Positions 1 through 7,368 of a stretch of 64,000 nucleotides of DNA are shown in pieces. The first letter of the stretch is position 1, and the number at the start of each line of letters is the position of its first letter. The DNA comes from JAJFFW01 sp039187035 (GTDB lineage: Bacteria; Pseudomonadota; Alphaproteobacteria; Caulobacterales; Parvularculaceae). The position numbers and the translations under genes are program-made. The DNA lies in the NCBI GenBank assembly GCA_039187035.1, contig JBCCZS010000001.1:3494-67493 (forward strand). The letters are read 5' to 3'. The notes under the pieces are model-generated. The model had not been told where the DNA came from and made no database searches. It saw only the letters and a program-made list of their open reading frames with translations.

Positions 1-867
1 GACGTGGAATTCGAAATCGGCAGCGGCACCCGCGTTTTCGAAGTCGTGACGGACGCGAACGGCGACCAGATCGAGCGGCAAGGCGGGTTCGGCGAAAATG
101 ACGGCGTTGCGTGGAACATCGGGGCGACGATCGACGTCTCGGAGGACGTCACCGTCTTCGGGAGTTTCGCGCAGGGCTTTGAGATCCCCAGTCTACTCAG
201 TCTTTCGTTTCTGGTGCCGGCGGGAGAGCCGCTCGCGACGTCGGCGGCGGCGGCCCCGCAAATCGTCGACAATTACGAGATCGGGCTGCGCGGCGCCGCG
301 GGGATCTGGGATTATTCCGCCTCGGCGTACTTCGCCTCATCGGAACTCGGCGCGACCTTCCTCTTAGCGCAGGGCTCGACGCAGGGAGAGTTTATCCGTG
401 CGCCGCAAGAGAATTACGGCTTTGAGACCAGCATCGGCGTTGAGCCGACGGAGCGGTTTCGACTTTCCGGCGCATTCAGCTGGAATGACGGCGATTTTGA
501 CGGCGACGACGACGGGAATTTTGACGCGCTGAGCGGGTTGGAAGTTGCGCCGTGGAAACTGATTGTCGACGCGCGTTTCGACGCGACGGACGATCTAAGT
601 TTCAACGGCAAGATCCTGACGATCGGCGGGCGCGACCGCGCCTTTGACGACGGCGTCGATCCGGCCCCGGTCGACGGGTATACGACGGTCGATATCGGCG
701 GCGTATACGAAACCGGCCCCGGGGTTCTCACCGTTCAGCTCACCAACGTTTTCAACAACACGTACATTCCGACAGCGAATCAAACGTTCGCCGGAACAGG
801 CTTTGTGGACCGTGTCGTCGCGGGACCGGGACGGCAGTTGATCGCGGCCTACGCCTTCAACTTTTAA
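1..867 (+). CDS. TonB-dependent receptor, C-terminal part (5' truncated by window)
   Basis: The reading frame is open from base 1, so the start lies outside the window; about 288 residues are visible. The sequence shows alternating amphipathic strands of an outer-membrane beta-barrel with acidic, glycine-rich loops (a GDFDGDDDGNFD stretch near residue 165). It ends in Phe (YAFNF), the usual outer-membrane sorting signature. Late-barrel receptor features are present, such as the FAQGFEIPSL strand and the LTNVFNNTYIP segment near the end. These fit siderophore or substrate receptors that import ligand into the periplasm using TonB energy. The plug domain and any TonB box are not visible, so no substrate can be proposed. 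Confidence 0.85.
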   Translation, partial: DVEFEIGSGTRVFEVVTDANGDQIERQGGFGENDGVAWNIGATIDVSEDVTVFGSFAQGFEIPSLLSLSFLVPAGEPLATSAAAAPQIVDNYEIGLRGAAGIWDYSASAYFASSELGATFLLAQGSTQGEFIRAPQENYGFETSIGVEPTERFRLSGAFSWNDGDFDGDDDGNFDALSGLEVAPWKLIVDARFDATDDLSFNGKILTIGGRDRAFDDGVDPAPVDGYTTVDIGGVYETGPGVLTVQLTNVFNNTYIPTANQTFAGTGFVDRVVAGPGRQLIAAYAFNF

Positions 868-1395
868 ACGGCGCGCCAAGCGCAACCCGCCGGCGTCGCC
901 CGTATCGTCGATAAGCAGCCGCTAAATTTCCGGCATCTCGGTCTCGTGGCGACGGCGCTGCCGAATGCGAAGATCATCCACGGCGTGCGGGATATTCGAG
1001 ACGCCGGCCTGTCGATTTACGCACGGAATTTCAATCTGCAGCCGCGTTGGGCGACGGACGTTGAGCACATCGCCGATTACTGGCGCGGCGATCGGCGCTT
1101 GATGGACCATTGGCGGGCCGCGACCGGGCTCGCCATGATCGACGTCGTCCATGGGGACACGGTTGCGCATCTTGCGGGCAAAGCGCGCCGGCTCCTCGAC
1201 TTTCTCGATCTGCCTTGGGGCGCGCGCGTTCCGGCGTTCCACGAGGATGCGCGCGCCGTACAAACGCGCTGCAAACGGCAAGTTCGCCAGCCGCTTTAGG
1301 CGACGTCCAAAGCGAAGCGGCGGAACGACGAACGCCGCCTCGGGCCGCTGATCGAAGCCCAAGCTGAAGCCGAAGCCGAAGCGAACGTGCGCTGA
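868..1395 (+). pseudogene. Sulfotransferase-family remnant, truncated and stop-interrupted
   Basis: Directly after the receptor stop, in the same frame, the translation reads RIVDKQPLNFRHLGL, then ALPNAKIIHGVRDIRD and LSIYARNF, then a RRLLDFLDLPW block and a VRQPL block. These are successive landmarks of PAPS-dependent sulfotransferases of the TPR-linked type, including the Arg and Ser of the 3'-phosphate-binding region. The N-terminal half with the 5'-phosphosulfate loop is absent. A TAG at 1297-1299 replaces the Tyr expected after VRQPL. Beyond it the same frame still reads RRNDERRLGPLIEA, matching the usual C-terminus, to a TGA at 1393-1395. This is a decayed gene, not a working enzyme. 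About 280 bp of featureless sequence follows. Confidence 0.75.
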
Positions 1396-1676
1396 ACGAG
1401 GCCGCGACCTTGCGAGCGCCGGGCCCCGTCTTCGGGACGCCCGTTCGCCGACGTGTACGGACCGCTGAAGCCGGGCGAACGACGCCGCGGCTTCCGGTGC
1501 GCGCGCCAGCCGCGCGATTGTCGGAAGAGGCCCCGGCGTAACCGTAGCCTGAGCGTTACGCCGCCGAACGGCGCCAACCGGCCCAGGCGAAACGCGCGCG
1601 CTTCTGACTGCGGCGCTTTCGCCCAGCGGCAGTATCTGTTGTGGTCTTGCCGTTGGAAACGCCATGGGAGGAATGC

Positions 1677-2249
1677 ATGAATAAGAAACTGGCGACAGCA
1701 TTAGGTTTTTTGGTTTTCGTCCAGGCTAGCCCGTCTTTCGCCCGTTCCTTGGGCGGCACGTGCAGCAACTGGATGACCATGAGTTTGAACGTCGAAGCCG
1801 GCGTCGCCGACGCCAAAACTACGCGCGCGTCATGCACGGCGCTTAACGGCGACACAAGTTTCGTGACCGTTTACGAAGATCGCGCCAATACTTGCCTTAT
1901 CTGCGCATCGCAGGATTGGACGCCTTTCGTCCCCGGCGCAACGGCGATCGCCCCCGGCACTTATGAGGATAAAGGCGGATGGGGGATCGTGGTTTTGGCC
2001 GCGAGCGGCGGGGGCCTCGCCGGCACCTATACCGGGGCCTATGAGGCGGACACCGGCGCCATCAAGTTCGTCGCCGACGGCGCCGGGGGCTATCGAGGCG
2101 AGTGGAGCGAACCCGAAATCGGACGGTCCGGCGTTCTGGAAAACGTCGTTATCGCGAAGGACGGCAAGTCCTTTTCGGCCGATTGGCGATCGACCGTAGC
2201 GGGCGAACGCCGACACGCTAGCGGCACGTCGACGTTCACGCTTAAATAG
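1677..2249 (+). CDS. Small secreted protein of unknown function
   Basis: The start was chosen at 1677 because a GGGAGG ribosome-binding site lies about 6 bases upstream and the protein then opens with a clean signal peptide (MNKKLATALGFLVFVQASPSFA). The mature part is about 168 residues. It has four cysteines, two in a CLICAS segment, followed by a Gly-rich half with repeated short beta-strand patterns (GTYEDKGGWGIVV, AGTYTGAYEADTG) resembling a small beta-sandwich or lipocalin-like fold. I do not recognise a family. It stands alone between a pseudogene and a long gap. Periplasmic or extracellular location is inferred only from the signal peptide. Confidence 0.6.
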   Translation: MNKKLATALGFLVFVQASPSFARSLGGTCSNWMTMSLNVEAGVADAKTTRASCTALNGDTSFVTVYEDRANTCLICASQDWTPFVPGATAIAPGTYEDKGGWGIVVLAASGGGLAGTYTGAYEADTGAIKFVADGAGGYRGEWSEPEIGRSGVLENVVIAKDGKSFSADWRSTVAGERRHASGTSTFTLK

Positions 2250-2864
2250 TGAGGTTGTCGAAGAGCCCGCCTTCTTCTACCGGCGGGCCGACGCCGCACG
2301 CGCGGATTTAAACTCGCTCGTGAATTGCAGCGGGGCGTTGCATCGGCGCGGCGGCGCTCCCCGGACGGTTGTCCGACTGCGGACCGTATCTCGCGCCGCG
2401 GCGGGCATTCGTTTTGCGCGTCGCTCAGCGTACGTTGCAGCCGGCCAGGCTAGGCCGGGTGCGACCTGAAGAGGCGATCGGCGACGAGCCGGTTCACCTT
2501 CTAAGGGAAGCGGCGGGGCCTTTTAGGGGCGCTTCAAAAACGCCGGGCTTTAGGGGCCGCAGGGGACGTCCGTCGGACGGCCCGACGGTCTCCGTCAGGC
2601 GTTTCTAAAGGGCGACGCGCTCCCGCAATTGGCGGGGCGCCGGGAACGCCTTCCACTATTCGGCGCTTGGCCTGAATTTCGCTCTTTCTTTCGCGACTAT
2701 ACTGCGCCTGCACAATCGAGGGACAGCCGCGCTGTTCTTTCCGCGGGCGCTGACGATAGCCGCAAGAGTGGTCTTGGCGGCGTGTAAGGCAACTGACGTC
2801 CGCAGGTGATCGCTTAAGGAGGCGAACGCCCGGCCGGCGACGATTGGGGGAGTGGGAGTTCACC
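2250..2864. other. Gene-free stretch
   Basis: Nothing coding is convincing here. Short open frames on both strands are Arg/Pro-rich GC artefacts without ribosome-binding sites. Two small GC hairpins occur: CCGGCC-N6-GGCCGG at 2441-2458 and CCGTCGG-N5-CCGACGG at 2570-2588. Neither is followed by a T-run. The last 50 bases presumably hold the leader of the next gene. Confidence 0.5.
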
Positions 2865-4301
2865 ATGGTGAAAGTGGTGTTTTTGCAGCTGAACGAGCTG
2901 AACTTCGATTACGTCGATCGCTACATCGCGCAAGGCAAGCTGCCGCACTTTGCGGCGCTGTTTGAGCGCCATCCTTATGTGAAAACGGTCTCCGAGAGCG
3001 AGCACCATCTGGCCAATCCTTGGATCCAATGGCCGACGGTGCACACCGGTAAATCTTACGCGGAGCACGGCGTCTTCCGTCTCGGCGATATGGTCTATAC
3101 AGACCATGAGCACATTTACGAAGCGCTCGAGCGCCGCGGCGTTCGCGTCGCCGCCTTGTCGCCCTTCAATGCGAAGAACAACACCAAAGACGCGGCCTTC
3201 TTCGTGCCCGACCCCTGGACGCGGACCGGGTTTGTCGGTTCCCGAAGTCTGCGCCGGCTCTACGATGCGCTTGTCCAAGTCGCCGACGATTACGCCAGCG
3301 AGAAAATTGCGACGCAAGCGTTGGTCAACCTTAGCTTGGGAGCGCTCGACAACTTCATGTGGTCGAGCGTGCCGGCGTACGTCAAAAGCACATATGGGTA
3401 TTTGTTTGGCGGCAAGCGTTGGGCGCGGGCGATCGTCTGCGACCGGTTGCTGGCCGACGCTTTCTTCACCCAATGCCGGCGGACGAAGCCGGACTTTGCG
3501 ACCCTGTTCCTGAACGGCTCGGCCCATTTGCAACACCACTACCTGTTCTCGTCGGCGGCCTACGAGGGCCCGCGTCATAATCCGGAGTGGCATTGCGGCG
3601 ACGGTGAGGACCCGCTTCTTGAGATCCTGGAAAGCTATGACGGGATCCTCGCCGATCTGAAACGCGAAATGCCGGACGCGCGCGTGATGGTAGGCACCGG
3701 CTTGCGGCAGAACCCGCACGAACGCGAGACCTATTATTTCCGCATCGACGATCACGTGCGGTTCCTCGACGATATCGATCTCGATTATGCCGACACCTAT
3801 CGTCTTATGACGGAAGACTTCGTCGTGCACTTCAATTCGGTCGAAGAGGCCGCCGCGGCCGAATGCAGGCTCGCATCCGTCAACATGATAGGCGGCGACG
3901 ACGTCTTCTATGTTGAAACCGCGGACAGCGCGGTGCGAACGCAGAAGAAATGGGCCAACATCTTCCACATCGAAAACCGCGGCGAGTCGCTCTACGTGCA
4001 ATTGCGCCCTAGCGCGGTCGCCATCCCGAAGGACGCCAAGGTCGTCAGCGGCGAGATCGTCGTCAGCAATTTCGGCGAGCGGGTGTCGTTCGCTCAGTAT
4101 AAAAACACCCACCACCAGGGCGACGGGAGCTTCATCGACACGGGCGCGTCCAACCTGAAGGATCCGATGCCGCTGACCGATGTCTTCTCGCACATCTTGC
4201 GAGCGTTCGGCATCAATCGGTCACCGGCACGGGACATCGCTGTCGACACGGCCCTCGTTAATGTATCGGAGCAAAGAGTATTGGCGGAGACGGGAGCCTA
4301 A
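2865..4301 (+). CDS. Alkaline phosphatase-superfamily (type I phosphodiesterase-like) protein
   Basis: This 478-residue cytosolic protein starts at ATG 2865, with GGGAG seven bases upstream; a TTG at 2844 is an in-frame alternative. It opens with a beta strand and LQLNELNFDYV, then KLPHFAALFE near residue 25 and WIQWPTVHTGKS near residue 55. This is the architecture of nucleotide pyrophosphatase/phosphodiesterases, with Thr57 or Thr61 as candidate nucleophile. The first metal-binding Asp of classical members is replaced by Asn-Glu (N10, E11). Related proteins in surface-polysaccharide loci share this NE(L/V)N start as far as I recall, so activity on a glycan or lipid phosphodiester is possible but unproven. 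No obvious partner genes flank it. Confidence 0.6.
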   Translation: MVKVVFLQLNELNFDYVDRYIAQGKLPHFAALFERHPYVKTVSESEHHLANPWIQWPTVHTGKSYAEHGVFRLGDMVYTDHEHIYEALERRGVRVAALSPFNAKNNTKDAAFFVPDPWTRTGFVGSRSLRRLYDALVQVADDYASEKIATQALVNLSLGALDNFMWSSVPAYVKSTYGYLFGGKRWARAIVCDRLLADAFFTQCRRTKPDFATLFLNGSAHLQHHYLFSSAAYEGPRHNPEWHCGDGEDPLLEILESYDGILADLKREMPDARVMVGTGLRQNPHERETYYFRIDDHVRFLDDIDLDYADTYRLMTEDFVVHFNSVEEAAAAECRLASVNMIGGDDVFYVETADSAVRTQKKWANIFHIENRGESLYVQLRPSAVAIPKDAKVVSGEIVVSNFGERVSFAQYKNTHHQGDGSFIDTGASNLKDPMPLTDVFSHILRAFGINRSPARDIAVDTALVNVSEQRVLAETGA

Positions 4302-4642
4302 TCCGTCTTCATATAACGACGGTTCGTAGCGAAGCCGCTGCTCAAACCTACGTCCGCTCCCATCTAGCCGAACGGCTGTAAGAGGGGCATTTTGCGCATA
4401 AGGCGTCTAGGCGCGTCGGCCGCCGAGCAGGCCGGGTGCTTGCCGATACGTTCGTCCGCTCACTGACGGCAGACGGCGTGGTCCTGCCATTGTCCCTTAC
4501 GGTCCGTCGCCCAACCGCTGTAGCGCGCGTCATCATCGTCGCGCGGCGCACAAAGCGGGCGACGTGCGCGACGCCCTGGAATTCGGTAGGATGCGTTCTG
4601 AGGCGCTTGAGGTGCGCTGGATTGCTTGGAACGGAGGATGAT
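4302..4642. other. Intergenic region before the aldehyde dehydrogenase
   Basis: This 341-bp stretch has no convincing gene. The aldehyde dehydrogenase frame extends upstream to 4436, but that extension is Arg/Val-rich and lacks dehydrogenase features. The strong ribosome-binding site sits only before 4643. A promoter for the dehydrogenase probably lies here, but I cannot point to clear boxes. Confidence 0.4.
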
Positions 4643-6082
4643 ATGCCGCTCGACGACGCGATCGAAGGCGATGTTATGAAAGCGTTATTGGCGCGCCAAA
4701 AGGCGGCCCAAACGCTCGAAGGCGCGCCGTCGGCGGCGGTGCGCATTGATCGGATCGACCGCGCGATTGATCTCCTCGTGCGCCATCGATCCGAGCTAGA
4801 CGAAGCGGTCTCAAGCGATTTTGGTCACCGATCGAAGGACGTGACGGCGTTCGCCGACACGGCGACGTCGATCGGACAGCTGAAGTTCGCAAAGAAGCAT
4901 CTGCGCCGTTGGATGCGTCCGGAACGTCGTGGTACGGAGTTTCCGCTCGGGTTCTTAGGGGCGGCCGTTCGGATCGAGCGCCAGCCCAAAGGCGTCGTCG
5001 GGATCATCGCGCCGTGGAACTTTCCCATCGGCATGGCGTTCGGTCCGCTTGCCGGCGTCTTGGCGGCCGGCAACCGCGCCATGATTAAGCCGTCCGAATT
5101 CACCGAAGCGACGTCCGCGCTGATCGCGTCGATGGTGCAGGAAGCCTTCGATGAAAGCGAACTCGCAGTCGTCACCGGCGGCCCGGACGTCGGCGCGGCG
5201 TTCTCAAAGCTCCCGTTCGACCATATCATTTTCACGGGCTCGACGTCGGTCGGCAAACACGTGATGCGCGCGGCGGCCGATCACCTCGTGCCCGTGACGT
5301 TGGAACTTGGCGGCAAATCGCCCGCGATCCTCGGCCGCTCCGCTGATTTTGAAAAAGCCGCCGCCCGTATCATGCACGGCAAAGTGCTGAACGCCGGGCA
5401 AATTTGTCTGGCGCCCGACTATGCGATCGCCCCCGCGGAGAAGATCGACGAATTCGTCGGCTATGCGAAGTCGGCGGTCGCGACGATGTTCCCGGAGGGC
5501 CTCAAAGACAGCGACGACTACACCTCGATCATTAATCGGCGCCACTTCGATCGTCTTCAGGGGTATCTCGACGACGCAAGGGCTAAAGGCGCCGACGTCG
5601 TCGAGATTAATCCGAAGGGCGAGGATTTCACGCAGCAGCCGCATTTCAGAATGCCGCCGACGCTTGTGCTTAACCCGACCGACGAGATGACGGTGATGCA
5701 GGACGAGATTTTCGGCCCCGTCCTGCCGGTCAAGACCTATCGGGACCTTGATGACGCCGTCGACTACGTCAATGACCGCGATCGACCGCTCGCGCTCTAT
5801 TATTTCGGCGACGACCGACAGGAGTGTCGGCGCGTCGTGTCGTCGACGAACTCAGGCGGCGTGACCGTGAACGACGTGATCTTTCACATAGCGCAGGAAG
5901 ACCTGCCGTTCGGCGGCGTGGGCGCGTCGGGCATGGGCGCCTACCACGGACGCGACGGGTTCGACGCGGTCAGCCATAAAAAATCGGTTTACGAACAGAC
6001 GCGTAGCGAGCTTATAAGAATGCTCCGACCGCCTTACGGCGATCTGTTCCGTAGTCAAATAAACGGCCGGATTAAGAAATAA
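4643..6082 (+). CDS. calB: Coniferyl-aldehyde-type NAD(P)+ aldehyde dehydrogenase
   Basis: This 479-residue enzyme of the aldehyde dehydrogenase superfamily oxidises an aldehyde to the acid. Visible are APWNFP (Asn126), KPSE (Lys149), the FTGSTSVG cofactor loop near 197, the ELGGKSP glutamate (Glu221) and the catalytic Cys255 in AGQICLAPDY. The GQxC-APDY form and the C-terminal HGRDGFDAVSHKKSV resemble coniferyl aldehyde dehydrogenases and membrane-associated fatty-aldehyde dehydrogenases rather than betaine-aldehyde types. Start 4643 follows an ACGGAGG site. The next gene is an oxidoreductase 148 bp downstream on the same strand, so joint detoxification of aldehydes and enones is possible. 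The substrate is uncertain. Confidence 0.8.
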   Translation: MPLDDAIEGDVMKALLARQKAAQTLEGAPSAAVRIDRIDRAIDLLVRHRSELDEAVSSDFGHRSKDVTAFADTATSIGQLKFAKKHLRRWMRPERRGTEFPLGFLGAAVRIERQPKGVVGIIAPWNFPIGMAFGPLAGVLAAGNRAMIKPSEFTEATSALIASMVQEAFDESELAVVTGGPDVGAAFSKLPFDHIIFTGSTSVGKHVMRAAADHLVPVTLELGGKSPAILGRSADFEKAAARIMHGKVLNAGQICLAPDYAIAPAEKIDEFVGYAKSAVATMFPEGLKDSDDYTSIINRRHFDRLQGYLDDARAKGADVVEINPKGEDFTQQPHFRMPPTLVLNPTDEMTVMQDEIFGPVLPVKTYRDLDDAVDYVNDRDRPLALYYFGDDRQECRRVVSSTNSGGVTVNDVIFHIAQEDLPFGGVGASGMGAYHGRDGFDAVSHKKSVYEQTRSELIRMLRPPYGDLFRSQINGRIKK

Positions 6083-6230
6083 CGCGCGGTCGACGGCGGC
6101 GATCGACAGTCGTCGTCTCCGCCCACCGGACCCTTTCCATCGAGACCGATGCGGGTCGGCGCCGATACGCGCGCTTTACCTGCTCGGCTCGGGCCGTTTA
6201 CGCGGTCGACCAAGAAAACGGAGAAGGCTC

Positions 6231-7220
6231 ATGCGCGCGATAACCTATGATCGCTTCGGCGACGCCCATGACGTTCTGGCCCTAGAAGACCTGCCGACGC
6301 CGTCTCCGAAGAACGGCGAAGTCCTCGTCAGGCTGGCGACGTCGGGGGTCAATCCTTCGGACGTGCGCGCGCGGGCCGGGGGGCGGCCGGGCGTCGTAAC
6401 GCCGCCCTTTCCGAAAATCATTCCGCATAGCGACGGCGCGGGCGTTATCGAGGCGGTTGGCGAAGGCGTTCCGGCGTCGCGCGTCGGTCAACGGGTTTGG
6501 ATCTGGAACGGGCAATGGAAACGCGCCTTTGGGACGGCGGCCGAATATATCGCCGCGCCAAGCGAGCAAGCCCCGCCCTTGCCCGACCATATTAGTTTCG
6601 AAGACGGCGCCTGTTTGGGCATTCCGGCGCTCACCGCATGCCACGCCGTTCTCGGCCGCGGACCGGTTCGTGGTTTGAACGTCTTGGTGAGCGGCGGGGC
6701 GGGAACGGTCGGGCGGCTTGCCGTCCAGGCCGCCGTCGCTTCCGGGGCGACCGTCTTCACCACCGTCCGCGGGGCGGCGAGCGAAGCCGACATGCGCGGT
6801 CTCGGCGCGCATCATGTTTTCGATTATGGAGATGAGGATCTCAGCGAACAGATCCTCGCCGCGTCGAGCGGGGCGCCGATGGATAGGATTATCGAGGTCG
6901 AATTCGGCAAAAATCTCAAAACCGACACGGCGGTAATTGCCGAAGGGGGCGTCATCACAAGCTATGGATCGGCGACGGACATGACGCCGGTTCTGCCTTT
7001 TTATCCCTTGATGTTTAAGGCGGTGACGATCGAGTTGATGCTGGTCTACGTGCTGCGAAAGGACGCCCGCGACCGGGCCGTCGCCGCGTGGGACGCGCTG
7101 CTTCACGCCAAAGCGCTCGATTTTCAGATTGGCGTGGTCTTCGCGCTCGCCGACTGCGCACAGGCGCACGGGAAGGCGGCGGCCGGCGGCCGAAACGGCG
7201 CGATCATCCTCTCGTGCTGA
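6231..7220 (+). CDS. Zinc-free MDR oxidoreductase (NADPH:quinone reductase-like)
   Basis: This 329-residue medium-chain dehydrogenase/reductase has the N-terminal GroES-like fold (SGVNPSDVRARAG, then PFPKIIPHSDGAGVIEAVG) and a Rossmann half with SGGAGTVGRLAVQAA near residue 155. The Cys and His zinc ligands of alcohol dehydrogenases are absent, as expected for the quinone-reductase/zeta-crystallin branch. That branch reduces quinones or enones with NADPH in the cytosol. A GGAGAAGG site precedes the ATG. The N-terminal DVLALEDLPTPSP segment is typical of the family. It may be co-expressed with the upstream aldehyde dehydrogenase, though 148 bp separate them. Confidence 0.85.
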   Translation: MRAITYDRFGDAHDVLALEDLPTPSPKNGEVLVRLATSGVNPSDVRARAGGRPGVVTPPFPKIIPHSDGAGVIEAVGEGVPASRVGQRVWIWNGQWKRAFGTAAEYIAAPSEQAPPLPDHISFEDGACLGIPALTACHAVLGRGPVRGLNVLVSGGAGTVGRLAVQAAVASGATVFTTVRGAASEADMRGLGAHHVFDYGDEDLSEQILAASSGAPMDRIIEVEFGKNLKTDTAVIAEGGVITSYGSATDMTPVLPFYPLMFKAVTIELMLVYVLRKDARDRAVAAWDALLHAKALDFQIGVVFALADCAQAHGKAAAGGRNGAIILSC

Positions 7221-7340
7221 CGAGAGAACGTCCGTAGGCGGCGCGTATCGGCGCGCATCGCCGGTCCGCGCTACCTGCAAAAAAACGCACCGCAACAGCC
7301 CTCCGCACTTGATTCGCATTTGCAGTAGGCGTAGCCATCT

Positions 7341-7355
7341 TGCGAATAATTCGCA
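7341..7355. promoter_or_regulatory. Fur-like inverted repeat before the receptor gene
   Basis: TGCGAA-TAA-TTCGCA is a perfect 6-3-6 dyad just upstream of the ribosome-binding site of the receptor at 7369. Its form fits the TGCnAAT-type operators described for alphaproteobacterial Fur/Mur. A further half-like stretch (TTGATTCGCATTTGCA) lies at about 7311-7326. Iron repression of the receptor is inferred. Confidence 0.5.
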
Positions 7356-7368
7356 GGAAGGGGACGTT

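Noticed and set aside
922..1701. Long minus-strand frame over the sulfotransferase remnant
   Set aside because: The plus strand shows clear sulfotransferase motifs; the minus frame is low-complexity Arg/Ala/Pro without any motif.
2369..2608. Possible 79-residue gene in the gap before the phosphodiesterase-like gene
   Set aside because: No ribosome-binding site, biased composition and no family resemblance.
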